The notes: generated by a model from the sequence alone, not told the origin. 64,000 nt of DNA from Erpobdella octoculata (GCA_963978895.1 OZ022242.1:23333163-23397162); one strand, 5' to 3'; counted from the stretch's first letter, positions 10,649-21,075 are shown. Numbers and translations are program-made.

Positions 10649-10820
10649 CATACATACTTTGAATGAGCATTTAGTGCCGAAATATTTAAGAAACACATAC
10701 ATACATACATACATACATACATACATACATACATACATACATACATAAACACACACACAGACACACATACATGCACATACACATACATACATACACACAT
10801 ACATACGCACATATATATAT
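10371..10820 (-). repeat. Compound CATA satellite with a twice-repeated module
   Basis: A module of about 265 bp occurs twice. It reads CTTTGAATGAGCA, TTAGTGCCGAAATATT and AAGAAACACATAC, then a CATA tract, AAACACACACACAGACACAC, then CATGCACATACACATAC. The module starts are at about 10405 and 10658. The same module, once, lies at 58740-58860 (opposite orientation) between LINE copy 2 and family A. So the order LINE 3' end, module, family A, (TA)n is conserved in both places. Confidence 0.75.
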
Positions 10821-10821
10821 A

Positions 10822-11340
<519 letters not shown>

Positions 11341-11418
11341 TGTATGTGCGTATGTATGTGTGTATGTATGTATGTGTATGTGCATGTATGTGTGTCTGTG
11401 TCTGTTTTTATGTATGTA
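11341..11418. repeat. ATGT/GTGT-rich tract
   Basis: Degenerate ATGT array with GTGTGTCTGTGTCTG, the mirror of the CATA module at 10750-10815. Confidence 0.7.
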
Positions 11419-11665
11419 CTAGCGGAGATACCCGGCGTTGCCCGGGTTTTTTAGAGGTTTTTCTAATGTTTGTCTCTTTCTCTCCCGTTTCCTTTCCCAC
11501 CTGCTTTCCCACTCCTGTTCGCTTTCCCGTTTTTGGTCGTTTTCCCGCTGCCGGTCGCATTCCCGCTCCCGCTCGCTGTCCGTTCCGTGTCGCATTCCCG
11601 CTCCCACTCGCTGTCCGTTCCGGGTCGTTTTCCTGTTTCTATAATAGACAAACTAACCCACAAAC
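11419..11665 (-). mobile_element. Family B Helitron-like element, copy in minus orientation
   Basis: It begins CTAGCGGAGATACCCGGCGT. On the minus strand this is a CCGGG/CCCGG hairpin, then about 8 nt, then CTAG followed by T, the form of a Helitron 3' terminus. The body is CCCGCTCCCACTCGCTGTCC-type repeats. No gene of its own. Confidence 0.6.
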
Positions 11666-11683
11666 ATTCATATATATATATAG

Positions 11684-12365
11684 TCTTAGCAAATCTATTT
11701 TACGTTTTATAGGCTAACAGAAGTTATGAAAGAATGGAAAAGAGAAAATGAGCGTGAACGGGGACGGGAACGGGAGAGCAACCGTGACCGGGAATGGGAG
11801 AGCAAGCATGACCGGGAACGGGAGAGCAAGCGTGAGCGGGAACGGGAAAGCGACCGGGAACGGGAAAGCGACCGGGAACGGGAAAGCGACCGGGAACGGG
11901 AAAGCGACCGGGAACGGGAAAGCGACCGGGAACGGGAAAGCGACCGGGAACGGGAAAGCGACCGGGAACGGGAAAGCGACCGGGAACGGGAAAGCGACCG
12001 GGAACGGGAAAGCGACCGGGAACGGGAAAGCGACCGGGAACGGGAAAGCGACCGGGAACGGGAAAGCGACCGGGAACGGGAAAGCGACCGGGAACGGGAA
12101 AGCGACCGGGAACGGGGAAGCGACCGGGAACGCGGAAAGCGACTGGAATCGGGAGAGCAAGCTTGGAAGGAAACGCGAGCAAGAGAGAAAATCGATAACA
12201 AAACTTCTGAGCGGGAAAGTGACCGGGAGCTGGAAAACGACCGAGAGCGGAAAAGCGACCGGGAACGCGACGAAAACGGGAAAGTGGAGAAGGAAACGGG
12301 AGCGAGAGGGACAAACATTAGAAAAACCTCTAAAAACCCCGGGCAACGCCGGGTAACCCCGCTAG
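11684..12365 (+). mobile_element. Family B Helitron-like element with 18-bp minisatellite
   Basis: The 5' part CTTAGCAAATCTATTTTACG is shared with the copy at 15715-15889. The 3' end has the CCCGG-GCAACG-CCGGG hairpin and CCCCGCTAG followed by T. The centre is an 18-bp tandem repeat (11846-12135). It lies head-to-tail opposed to the 11419-11665 copy, so the two CTAG ends point outward. Confidence 0.65.
11846..12135. repeat. 18-bp minisatellite GGGAAAGCGACCGGGAAC
   Basis: About 16 nearly identical units. Being a multiple of 3, it opens several frames on both strands (RERESD, GNGKAT and FPVAFP repeats); these are not genes. Confidence 0.9.
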
Positions 12366-12720
12366 TTTATATATATATACAGTAGCGGATCCAGTTGCAT
12401 TCTGTTAATTATCTTGGTTTTTTAAATCACTGAATCAAAATGTTAAAATATGAGTTCATCAAAAAAATTTCAGGAGACATTTTTACATGTATTTACAACA
12501 ACATTTGACACGGTTTTTCCCTGGTCAAAGCGGAAGTAAACTAGAAAAAGATTTTTTTAAAGCATTCAACATTCTGTTGCATAGTATGTTGCCCGTAGAT
12601 TAACCAATAATAATACTTTAAAATACTGAAAACAGGCTATTATAAAAAAATAAGATAAAACGAGAAAATAATTTTTAAATTCTTTTTTTAAATAAAACAA
12701 TGAGTACAATAAACACGTAA
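12366..12720. other. Intergenic; possible hAT-like terminus
   Basis: CAGTAGCGGATCCAG at 12381 resembles the CAGTGGCGGATCCAG end of many hAT elements, but no partner end was found. The rest is A+T-rich. Confidence 0.3.
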
Positions 12721-12890
12721 TAAAATAAAATAAAATAAAATAAAATAAAATAAAATAAAATAAAATAAAATAAAATAAAATAAAATAAAATAAAATAAAA
12801 TAAAATAAAATAAAATAAAATAAAATAAAATAAAATAAAATAAAATAAAATAAAATAAAATAAAATAAAATAAAATAAAATAAAATAAAA
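12721..12890. repeat. (TAAAA)34 pentanucleotide array
   Basis: 170 bp of pure TAAAA followed by a degenerate AAATAAAT margin. Confidence 0.95.
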
Positions 12891-13680
12891 CAAAATAAAT
12901 AAATTAAAAATAAATAAATAGATAATCATGCAATTTTTTCGATAAGTAAATAAGTGAATAATAGATATTTCGTTAGAAGTTTTTTAAAGAAAAATTCAAC
13001 TTTTCTATTGAAATCTTTCTGGTAACTTTTATTGATTTATGTGTACCTATATTTGCATTATGAATACCCATATGTATTTTATGTGTATTTACGTTTATTT
13101 ACGTTTGTGCTGGCGGTAATAAAAATTTTTAATTGGTGATTATCCAACTTCCTCATCTGATCAAGTTGGAAATTTCTAAATAACTCACATCACGTTACAT
13201 TAAATTTTATCTGATTCTGTCCCCATTTGTCTTTCTTCCTCTATTTATTTGGAAAACAATAACTTCTCTATTTAGAAAGTTACCATGAATCTAAAAATGT
13301 TGTATAATGAAATAATTTTGCAACGTACATCACTGTAGTTTAACGAGATCAGTCCTCATCTGGTTTTCAAGAAGATGATCAAAATTATCAAATTTACTAT
13401 TGGCCTGATCATTTCCGTTTTGAACGATTTCACAGTCTTCATCAGTTATCTCTGACCTTCCGGGCCAAACGTGCCTATACATGATCATTGCACTTTTGGC
13501 CAGGAAGCTTTTTCGGCCCCCTGAACCGGGGGATAGGAGAAGTAGTCCAAACCTTCTTAACTTTTTCCCCTTCTTAACTTTCCAGGCCAAAAGTTCCTAT
13601 GTACGACCATCGAAGGTAATTGCGTAATAAAATTCAAATTTTGTTTACGTAACAACGTTTGAAGGCTTCAAGCAACTTTT
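12891..13680. other. Intergenic DNA
   Basis: No domain recognised. A minus-strand 86-residue frame (13330-13590) contains two GGCCAAA(A/C)GTKCCTAT-like internal repeats and looks incidental. Confidence 0.4.
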
Positions 13681-13688
13681 AGCAAATC
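13681..13688. repeat. 8-bp target-site duplication AGCAAATC (left)
   Basis: Identical to 15715-15722. It flanks the P-element-like transposon. Confidence 0.9.
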
Positions 13689-15714
13689 CATGGACGTCTA
13701 TATAATAGTATCTGGACAGTTAGCCAATAATAGCCTTGTACCCAGTTGGTCCCATGACTGCGCAATGCTTCATATACGCATTATAAGTTTGATTTATAGC
13801 TAAATCATGTGGAGTGAAAAACACAACGCTGTTTTGAGATAAAACAAATATATTTTACTTAATCAAAATCCATAAAAAGTAAAAATCATAAAAAAATAAA
13901 GAAAAAGTAAACTTAAGAATTTTAAATTATAACAATTATAGTTATTTATTAGTAGTAAAGTCAAAGTTGTTAGAAAATTTTCAATATTTTAACATTGTGA
14001 TAATTAAAACAGTAAAAATTGTATGTTTTCAGTTCTGAGTTGAGATTCAAAGGTGTGCAATCAATTATTTTGCAGAAAAGTACTCTGTGACTCGATGACA
14101 ATGACGACAGAAATAATTTTGCCAGTTCTGGTGATGCCTTGATTTCTTTAAAAACTTTCCAGCAATGTACGCATAAAATGAAAGCGTACTCTGATGGTCG
14201 TGTCAAATCTTCCTGCTGCTGCTATCAAGGATCTGTTTTACAGAAATTAAATAGCAAGCACCAAATTATCGAGCCCATACATTTCATCAAGACATTTGAT
14301 GATCTTTTTCAAAATGCTGGTCAATGGAATAGTTACCTAACTCGATTATCTTAAAGTGTTATAAGCTGCTGGACTTTCTGCATGAATCGTATATATGACA
14401 TGATTGTGAGCCCTGGTGAGTAATGACAATGAAACTTGCTTTTTGTAAGCAGTTTGGCTTGTTCTGAAACAAATTCAAGTTTGCGTTGTTTTTCACTTTC
14501 TGGACTGCATTCTGTTAAGATGTTTATTCTTTCTTTTAAAATGCTAACAGCCATTTTTGTGAATGACGGACAGGTTTTTAAATTTTCTGACCAAGTCTTC
14601 ATTCGAGCTGCCAAATTAATAAGCTGAGACGTTGTCGTAACTAATCCGTTTGTTAACAAATCTTTGAATGTGTTGGCTGGAACATTTACATTAACCACAC
14701 TGACAACCGTTGACAGATTTTCTGCCACCGAGATGCAAACAGCCACTTTAACTTTACCAGCTTCTACTTTAAAACAATAAATTAACAAAATGCCATCAAT
14801 TGTGGTAATAGTAAAGTTTGTTGGCAAAGTCATTTCATTCTTCTACCGTTCTGCCAAAACGTTAGGTGTTTGATTTGCTAAACAATCACTTTTGAAAAAA
14901 TTCTTCTCCATCTCAACATTTCTTTTTATTTCGTACTCGTAGCGAATTGAAACTGTAGCACAAACAGTAGATCTTGACGGTACTCTACAAGTTGAGCAGT
15001 ATTTTGGACCACCAGGAAAAATACTAGGTACTGCACCTTTTTTCAGTCGACGTTGAAAAAGCTGTCCGGACTCTAATTTTAGTTTTTTCCTTCTTTGATG
15101 CTGATTTGTATCGACACAGCTGGATTCAAAGTCTACTTCATTGAAAAAATTGAGCAAATTTTTGAACTGGCAGTTGGTTTCCAGTCTTTTCGAGGATTTG
15201 CTTTAATTATATTTCTGTAGAAGTATATTGTCATTTATAGGAACGCTATGAATTGTTGGTTTATTTTCGCCCGCCGATAGTCCCGGAACACTTTTGTAGT
15301 TGGTTTTGCAACGATATGCCTGGCCCTTGTGTGGCATTTTTAGCAATAAAAACTTTTATAATACAGAAATAAATCCAATTGTTCAAAATAGTAGCAATCC
15401 CAACTGTTTCCAAACGTCAATCAAGTCAAACTTACGATAGCGTAAAGCTAAAAATAGCTATATTTAAATAAACAAGTGTTGAGCGCAGTCACTAAACTAA
15501 AGCGTAATTTCAACAATAAATATTAATATATTTCAATGTTATAAACATTTTCAATGTTAAAAGTAACCAGTACAGGCTTTATAACTATAAATCCAAACGC
15601 AGACCGAACAACTCGAATACGAACAGCTAAATAGATATGGGACCAACTGGGTACAACACAACAGCTCAAAATGATTTGGCTCATTGTCCAGTTGCTATTA
15701 TATAGACGTCCATG
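13689..15714 (-). mobile_element. P-element-like (THAP) transposon
   Basis: 2,026 bp. The ends are imperfect inverted repeats of about 70 bp. The left starts CATGGACGTCTATATAATAG and the right is its reverse complement. Both arms also share a CTGGACA block and the inner block GTACCCAGTTGGTCCCAT. An 8-bp TSD fits the P superfamily. The target is the 5' end of a family B element, whose rest continues at 15723. It carries a decayed THAP transposase on the minus strand. Confidence 0.85.
13970..15337 (-). pseudogene. THAP-domain (P-type) transposase, decayed
   Basis: It starts at MPHKGQAYRCKTNYKS (15337). Pieces of a THAP zinc finger follow in shifted frames: HSVPIND, then RKDWKPTASSKICS, then FFNEVDFESS, then LKKGAVPSIFPG, the usual THAP end (AVPSIF). 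The downstream frame 14351-14833 keeps HYSPGLTIMSYIRF, the type of block found near the C-terminal part of THAP/P transposases. 13970-14206 is the tail. There are at least two frameshifts and several stops. The first zinc-binding Cys pair is incomplete. Known function of the family is DNA cut-and-paste by a DDE-like nuclease; this copy cannot work. Confidence 0.7.
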
Positions 15715-15889
15715 AGCAAATCTATTCTACGTTTTATGAGCTAATATAAGTTATGAAAGAGTGGAAAAGAAAAAATGAGCGCAAGCGGGAACGGAAACGG
15801 GAGAGCAAGCGGGGAAGGAAACGGGAGCAAGAGAGAAAAATTATAAAAAACCTCTGAAAACCCCGAGCAACGCCGGGTAACCCAGCTAG
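15715..15889 (+). mobile_element. Family B element split by the P-like transposon
   Basis: AGCAAATCTATTCTACG ... GTTATGAAAGAGTGGAAAAG ... CAACGCCGGGTAACCCAGCTAG, matching both ends of 11684-12365 but without the 18-bp array. Its first bases lie left of the P element (13677-13688). Confidence 0.7.
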
Positions 15890-15928
15890 TATATATATAT
15901 ATATATATAAATTTATAAATATACAAAC

Positions 15929-15982
<54 letters not shown>
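15890..15982. repeat. (TA)n tract between two Helitron-type ends
   Basis: Two TA runs separated by AAATTTATAAATATACAAAC. It fills the gap between the CTAG of family B (15886-15889) and the CTAG of the Helitron (15983-15986). Confidence 0.85.
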
Positions 15983-15983
<1 letters not shown>

Positions 15984-16139
15984 TAGAGGTTTTGCCCGTC
16001 CCAAGGACGGATGTTTTAAAATTACGATGTACTTTTAATACATTTTATAAAAAATAGTCAACAAAACCAAAATGACATTTGATAACCATAAATTTTTTTT
16101 TTTATATATAAGCACATTTAATGAAATTTTTTATTGTGT

Positions 16140-16290
16140 TTTATTTATAGGCGCCTACCCCTTTAGCAAATGCGAGTGAGCTCCTTGCTTAATGGAGTTA
16201 CGCTGGTGACGCCGGCGAGGTTTGAACTGCCGACCTAACGATCGACAGGCGAACGCTCTACCGCTCTGCCACCAGCGCATGCATGCTAAC
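16140..16290 (-). repeat. tRNA-derived SINE-like segment
   Basis: The minus strand reads GCGCTGGTGGCAGAGCGGTA with a promoter A-box-like GGCAGAGCGGTAGAGC and a B-box-like CAGTTCAAACC. The flanks CGCTGG/CCAGCG can pair as an acceptor stem. A CTGTCGA loop would give an Asp-type anticodon, but the anticodon stem does not pair well, so this is a tRNA-like relic rather than a working tRNA. Confidence 0.5.
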
Positions 16291-16487
16291 TACTGTGTGC
16301 ACACTACCGCACACAATAGGTCTACTTTCAACTAGCGAAATGCTACAAAATTTCAAAAACGAAACAGTAAAAAATAATGTTTACATCATAAGAAATACAT
16401 TTAATAAATAAACCTTGGACAACAGACAGTTCAATTAATCTATTAAACGATTAACCTCACAAAGCAAGCTAATAAAACTAGTAAAAA

Positions 16488-16706
16488 TCAACGTTTTTTG
16501 TTTTCTTGCGCTCTGAAAATTATAAAATATTAATCCTATAATTCATTTACAATGAAAAACGTTGCAGGCGCATATAGGATACATCATCAAAACTTTAGTA
16601 AAACAAATAATTAAAAAAAAATAATGCGCCGCAACGTTTTTCGTTGTAAATGAATTATAGGAATAATATTTAATACTTTTTAGGGTGCAAGAAAAACGTT
16701 GTTTTT
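16488..16706. repeat. Inverted repeat at the Helitron helicase stop
   Basis: Arms of about 85 bp (16488-16575 and 16622-16706) share CCTATAATTCATTTACAA and AAAAACGTTGC in opposite orientation around a loop of about 46 bp. The right arm overlaps the last codons of the helicase, so the left arm is an inverted copy of the gene's end. Confidence 0.7.
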
Positions 16707-18720
16707 AAAAAAATGTATTTTTTTCATGTAAAAATTATTTCTAAAGTGCTGAGTCCCTTTGGTAAACAACATTTTTAGTCTTTTTTCTGGCTGAAAGATG
16801 ACCAGGCTGTCAGATGAGCTTACTCTGGAACACGCTACGTACAACTGGCCATGGGAAAAACAGCCACTCCTTAGATCTACACCAGCCATCTTCAAATTAT
16901 GTCCTTGTGCTTAGTTGATAGTCATGGCTTAGCATAACTTTACAGGGAACTGCAGACGTTTGAATTCAAAATGATAGTCCGACAGAGTTAGAGGAATATG
17001 GGGAATAAAGACAGTTTCTCCTTGACCTACGCCTGTAAATATTGTCCCTTCAATAACATATTTATGCAGAGTTTTCACCTGCAGCCCGGTACCGTTACAG
17101 AGTTTGGGAAGGTTTAAGTTGCGGAGTAGCATTTTAGGAGCACCGACTTTTAGAGAAAGAATATGACGTGGTATTCTAGGGGAACTCAGAGTGTGAAGAA
17201 ACTCTACTGGATAATGAACCACTGAGTCCAGTGATTTATACCTCACAATAACAGAAGGTAATTTGTCCAACAACAAAAGGTTTATTATATTTGCAGAGTC
17301 GTTAGTTGGGGTAATAATTGCCCTCTCCTGTAGCTATGTTGGATTTTTGTATACATTGTCATTTAAGTTTAGATATATTTTGTCAAACAGTGACTTCATA
17401 TCATTAACAGTATGACAAAGATTTTTCGGTAATTTATATTTACCTTCATTATCTTCTAACATTTTACCAACACCTACTTGTAAAACTAATGTAGAAAAAT
17501 CTTCTGCTTTCAAATCGCCATTCAAGTGAACTCTCGTGTTAACTTTCAAGGACAGGTTTTTATTTTTTGGCCATAAGAAGGATGACTTTAGGCACGCTTT
17601 CACCTCATCAGCGCGTGTTCCTCGATGTATCACGGGTAAGGTTTGCCTGAAGCCTCCAGCCAGCAGAACTGTCACTCCACCCATTGGACGTTTGCAGTTC
17701 CTGATATCTTGGAGTGTCCTGTCCAGAGCCTCTATACTATTTTTGTGAGCCATGGTACACTCGTCCCAAACTATTAATACTATTTCTTTGAGTACTTAGC
17801 TAATATTGCTTTGTCTTGATAAATTCAATACAGGTGTTTTTGAGTGGTTCAAATTGAGAGGCAACTTGATAGCAGAATGAGCCTTCTTTCCACCATCAAG
17901 CAGTGTTGCAGCAATGCCAGAGGACGCAACTGCGATGGCAACATTTTTCTTACTTCTTATTTTAGCTGATAACAAATTTATCAAAAATGTTTTTCTCGTA
18001 CCACCACGAGCGTCTAGAAAAAAGAGTTGTCCAGATTCTAAAATAATGCTGCTTGTGATTTCTTCGTAATATTGTGTTGCTCCATCAGCTTTGGGACATT
18101 CACAGCCATAATTTCCCTGAAAAGTTCCAGATTGTTTGTTATGGACTATGGACTCCCACTTGCGATGTGGTGTAGGAAAACCGTAGTGTTTTAGACAGTT
18201 GCCAGACATTGAACACACAAAATCTGAGTTGTCCAGATTCTGAAATAATGCTGCTTGTGATTTCTTCGTAATATTATGTTGCTCCATCAGCTTTGGGACA
18301 TTCACAGCCATAATTTCCCTGAAACGTTCCAGATTGTTTGTTATGGAGTCCCACTTGCGATGTGGTGTAGGAAAACCGTAGTGTTTTAGACAGTTGCCAG
18401 ACATTGAACACAAAAAATCTTAAAGTAAGGCCAAACATTTGTTGTACACAATGTCCATAACCTGATCCACATCCCCAATTTTTATATCGTCCGCCAAACT
18501 GTCGCGGTGTTTCTCCAATATCGTGAGATGGCTGCTCAGTTGGCAAAACACCAACATGATGGCAAGTAATTCGCGGATCTTGGGTGGGGAGTCTGTGAAT
18601 GAAACTTCTTCTAATGTTCGATCCCAGAGAGCTTCGTCCTTGAGCAAACCAAGAGCTGTACATGCAGACTGAAATGTTTGGTGAGTAACTCTATTTACAT
18701 TTTTAAGATATTCTTAAGAA
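16680..18720 (-). pseudogene. Helitron PIF1-like helicase, broken
   Basis: In order on the minus strand: VNRVTHQTFQSACTALG and LLKDEALWDRTLEEV (pre-helicase block), FCQLSSHLTILEKHRDSL, then Walker A reading DARGGTRKTF where the family has DAPGGTGKTF. GIAATLLDGGKKAHSA, then WDECTMAHKNS (Walker B), RPMGGVTVLLAGGFRQTLPV, the LPSVIVRYKSLDS block, and NLNLPKLCNGTGLQV follow. Last comes AMTIN-stop-AQGH and GCFSHGQLYVACSRV. Lesions: Gly to Arg in Walker A, a stop replacing Lys in the INKxQGQ motif, several frameshifts, and a tandem duplication of about 200 bp at 18034-18420. The family unwinds DNA during rolling-circle transposition; this copy is dead. Confidence 0.85.
18034..18420. repeat. ~200-bp tandem duplication inside the helicase
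   Basis: Two adjacent copies, each with GCTGCTTGTGATTTCTTCGT and GCCAGACATTGAACAC, repeat the CSMSGNCLKHYGFPTPHRKW segment. They differ at a few positions, and one carries an extra ACTATG. Confidence 0.85.
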
Positions 18721-18747
18721 ATAAAAAAAAAGAATAATTACGTGATT

Positions 18748-18915
18748 TTAGGGTCTTCAGACGGGTCAGGCCAAACTTGAAGTAAAGGTGGGACGTGCCG
18801 AGATTTTACGCCAAGTATATAAAAATTTTAGGCCTGTAAAATTAGGCCGATCCCAAATTAGGCGGGCTGGGCCGGACCTGAAATTTTGGCTTATGAAACG
18901 GGTCCAAATCTTTTT
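18748..18915 (-). repeat. Family D core fragment
   Basis: Reverse-orientation match to 6590-6740 (GGGTCTTCAGACGGGTCAGG, GGACGTGCCGAG, CAAGTATAT, AGGCCTGTAA). No ends seen. Confidence 0.6.
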
Positions 18916-19199
18916 TCACCGCTGGATAGCCTGGTACTGATTTCTCTTGCTTCCTTCTACAAAATGTATTGTTTTTCCATACAAAATATGATGGAACTTT
19001 AGAGGAAAGAAAGCGGAACCACAGAAAAAGAGGTAAAAAACAGAAATTAAAAGTAAAATAATTAAATGTTAACAAAAAATTAGATTTTTTATTTTATTGA
19101 CTTTACAGAATTTAAAACGTTATTTTGGGGAACATATTGAAAGGTATAAGAAAATAATTAGAAAAACTTTTTAAAAACTAGCCTTAATATGCAGTGAAA

Positions 19200-19609
19200 A
19201 GTAGAAAATAAAATCGTACGTCAAATTCATCATCATGTTGTTCGCCATGATAAAACTTCAACGAAACTCAATTCGATCAACATGATTGTGGTGAATTTGA
19301 TGTTTTATGTACTTCATGTCGATCAAGAAATTTTGCTGCAGAGCAACCATCAGATGGACTATTCACTTCATGTTGTCGAAAAGGCAAAGTAATGTTGCCA
19401 AAACCAATTGACATTCACGGTAATACACTTGAATATCCCGATTTTCTTAAAAGCCTCATGTCAGACACGGCCAGTCCAGATAGACAAAAATTTTTGATTT
19501 GCTTATATATATAATTTTTTATGGTTATCAAATGTCATTTTGTTTTTGTTGACTATTTTTATAATAACGGGCGCCGTATTTTAAAACTTCCGTCATTTTT
19601 GACCTCTAG
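19200..19609 (+). mobile_element. Helitron internal-deletion derivative
   Basis: A RepHel N-terminal piece (19278-19499) is fused directly to a Helitron 3' end (19500-19609). That end matches the reverse complement of 15983-16100 (GGTTATCAAATGTCATTTTG, GTTGACTATTTTT). The terminal hairpin here is GTCA-TTTT-TGAC, followed by CCTCTAG and T. The 5' boundary is not resolved. Confidence 0.65.
19278..19499 (+). pseudogene. Helitron RepHel N-terminal zinc-finger fragment
   Basis: Reads QHDCGEFDVLCTSCRSRNFA, then LFTSCCRKGKVMLP, then YPDFLKSLMSD. This H.CG..C..C ... F..CC..GKV.LP signature is the N-terminal zinc finger that precedes the Rep domain in animal Helitrons. The Rep HUH motif and the helicase are absent. 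The frame is closed by a stop at 19251-19253. Confidence 0.8.
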
Positions 19610-19613
19610 TTAT

Positions 19614-19772
<159 letters not shown>

Positions 19773-19799
19773 CTCCCGATCGCTTTACCGTTTCCGGTT

Positions 19800-19951
19800 T
19801 AAACGATTAACCAATTAACCTCACAAAGCAAGCTAACATGAGACTAGTAAAAAGACTTATAAAAGTTTTATACGTTATTTTCCAATAAACTACGAAACCA
19901 TTCCAGAGAGCCCGGTATACGGTTCGACAACATTGGTGTCAGAAGTGGGAT
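19800..19951 (+). other. LTR 3' part and primer-binding site of a LTR retrotransposon
   Basis: TTATAAAAG (about 19858) and CAATAAAC (about 19884) could be LTR transcription and polyadenylation signals. The putative LTR ends ...GACAACA. TGGTGTCAGAAGTGGGAT (19934-19951) follows, a form seen as a tRNA-Leu-like primer-binding site. The other LTR was not found. The primer identity is inference. Confidence 0.45.
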
Positions 19952-19990
19952 TAAAATAATTTTTTGAAAGCATTTGATGAAATCTTTATA

Positions 19991-20335
19991 CTTGAGTTGA
20001 GGCTATAACTTAGAAAACGAGAGCTCAATGATAAAGGAAAAAAGTCTGAGCTCGTGGACCGCCTCTGGACGTCATTGGAGGACAATGGGTTTGACCCAGA
20101 GGAGTGAGAGTTCAATACAGATGATAAATTGACGGAGGCTCTGAAGAAGATCATGGAAGAAAATAAGTCGGCGGGGGAAGAATACAGAGCAGTCATGAAC
20201 ATGATGAGAAAGGAAAACCAATTGGCGCAGCAGGGAATAGAGAAATTGATTGTCGGTGGTCAGGTCGGTCCTAAAAAACGGAGTAACAGAGACCGGTGTG
20301 GCGTTGCTGTTAGAAAACAACAACAGAGAAAATGA
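19991..20335 (+). pseudogene. gag-like remnant with SAP-type motif and coiled coil
   Basis: In one frame with two in-frame stops: LRKRELNDKGKKSELVDRLW, the pattern of a SAP DNA-binding motif, then an acidic linker NGFDPEE, then a charged helix LTEALKKIMEENKSAGEEYR and onwards. It sits about 40 nt after a primer-binding-site-like sequence, where gag is expected. No zinc knuckle or pol is seen downstream. Confidence 0.5.
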
Positions 20336-20398
20336 AAATGAGAGTATTTCTGGTAGTGGTTTGCTGAGTGCTGACTGAACGGTACGACTTTTGAGAGT

Positions 20399-20881
20399 TT
20401 GGTCACAGGGATGGCTGAGTCAGTGGTGGACACGGTTCTGGACCAGCGCGTTGCTGGTAAAGAAAATGATATAGGTTGCTACGGCGAAACCCGGTTTGAA
20501 CTGGAGTCCACCAGCTGTGTCTCAGAATATGTGACAGATGACGGCCGTTCAGACTGCACAGGTCAGGTGGGCCATGAGGATGGCAGTGAAAGGAGATGTA
20601 ATCCAGTTTTGTTGCGGAGCACCGCTAGAGTTGGCCCTGTTGCTGAGGGTTGCTGGACTCTGACAGATTTTGAGGAGGTCGTCGGATCCGTCGGAGAGGT
20701 CTCGAAAGAATGCTTGATCGAAGTTGCCAGAGATGTCCCTGTTGCAGAAAAAGATTTTGACAGTTTTGTGTTTGGTTGCGGTGGCTTGAGTGAGGTGTGT
20801 GGCGATGAGCCTATGGTGCGGCGTCTGGACAGGGTGTTTCACAGTTTTTGCATGGCGGGTCGGATTTTTGGGTGGTCATAA
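20399..20881 (+). CDS. Acidic ORF of unknown function
   Basis: 160 residues, Asp/Glu/Gly/Val-rich (GHEDGSERR, DFEEVVGSVGEVSKE, VPVAEKDFDSFVFGCGG), no known domain, and base composition richer in G than the surroundings. It follows the gag-like remnant and may be part of the same element. The frame is open and could equally be a chance survivor. Confidence 0.3.
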   Translation: MVTGMAESVVDTVLDQRVAGKENDIGCYGETRFELESTSCVSEYVTDDGRSDCTGQVGHEDGSERRCNPVLLRSTARVGPVAEGCWTLTDFEEVVGSVGEVSKECLIEVARDVPVAEKDFDSFVFGCGGLSEVCGDEPMVRRLDRVFHSFCMAGRIFGWS

Positions 20882-20954
20882 GTTCCGGGACATTGGGGTA
20901 GGGTTGGACTTGGAGAAAAGTAATTTTGGAAAAAATGGAGCAGAGCTCCAGGTG

Positions 20955-21075
20955 ATATCTGCTGAACGGAAAAGCGACCGGAGCGGGAGAACAAGCGAGG
21001 AAGGAAACGGGAGCGAAAGAGAAAAACAATATAAAAACCTCTAAAAACTCCGGGCAACGCCGGGTACCCCGCTAG
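20955..21075 (+). mobile_element. Family B fragment with CTAG end
   Basis: GAAAAGCGACCGGAGCGGGA ... CTCCGGGCAACGCCGGGTAC, then CCCGCTAG followed by T, the same 3' hairpin end as 11684-12365. Confidence 0.7.

Larger units (their letters stand above)
15983..18730 (-). mobile_element. Helitron, 5'-truncated, minus orientation
   Basis: The 3' terminus on the minus strand has a perfect hairpin CCGTCC-TTG-GGACGG (15996-16010), then GCAAAACCT, then CTAG followed by T: the classic Helitron end and A/T insertion context. The body contains the helicase half of a RepHel protein (16680-18720). The Rep nuclease half is missing. A related 3' end lies at 19500-19609 and another at 53737. Confidence 0.8.

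Noticed and set aside
11707..12385. Arg/Glu-rich and Phe/Pro-rich ORFs on both strands
   Set aside because: Produced by the 18-bp minisatellite, whose period is a multiple of three. No start context or conserved domain.
12675..12929. LFYFI-repeat ORF resembling a membrane protein
   Set aside because: Translation of (TAAAA)n.
16150..16290. Functional tRNA gene
   Set aside because: Box-like motifs are present but the anticodon and T stems do not pair; better read as a tRNA-derived SINE.
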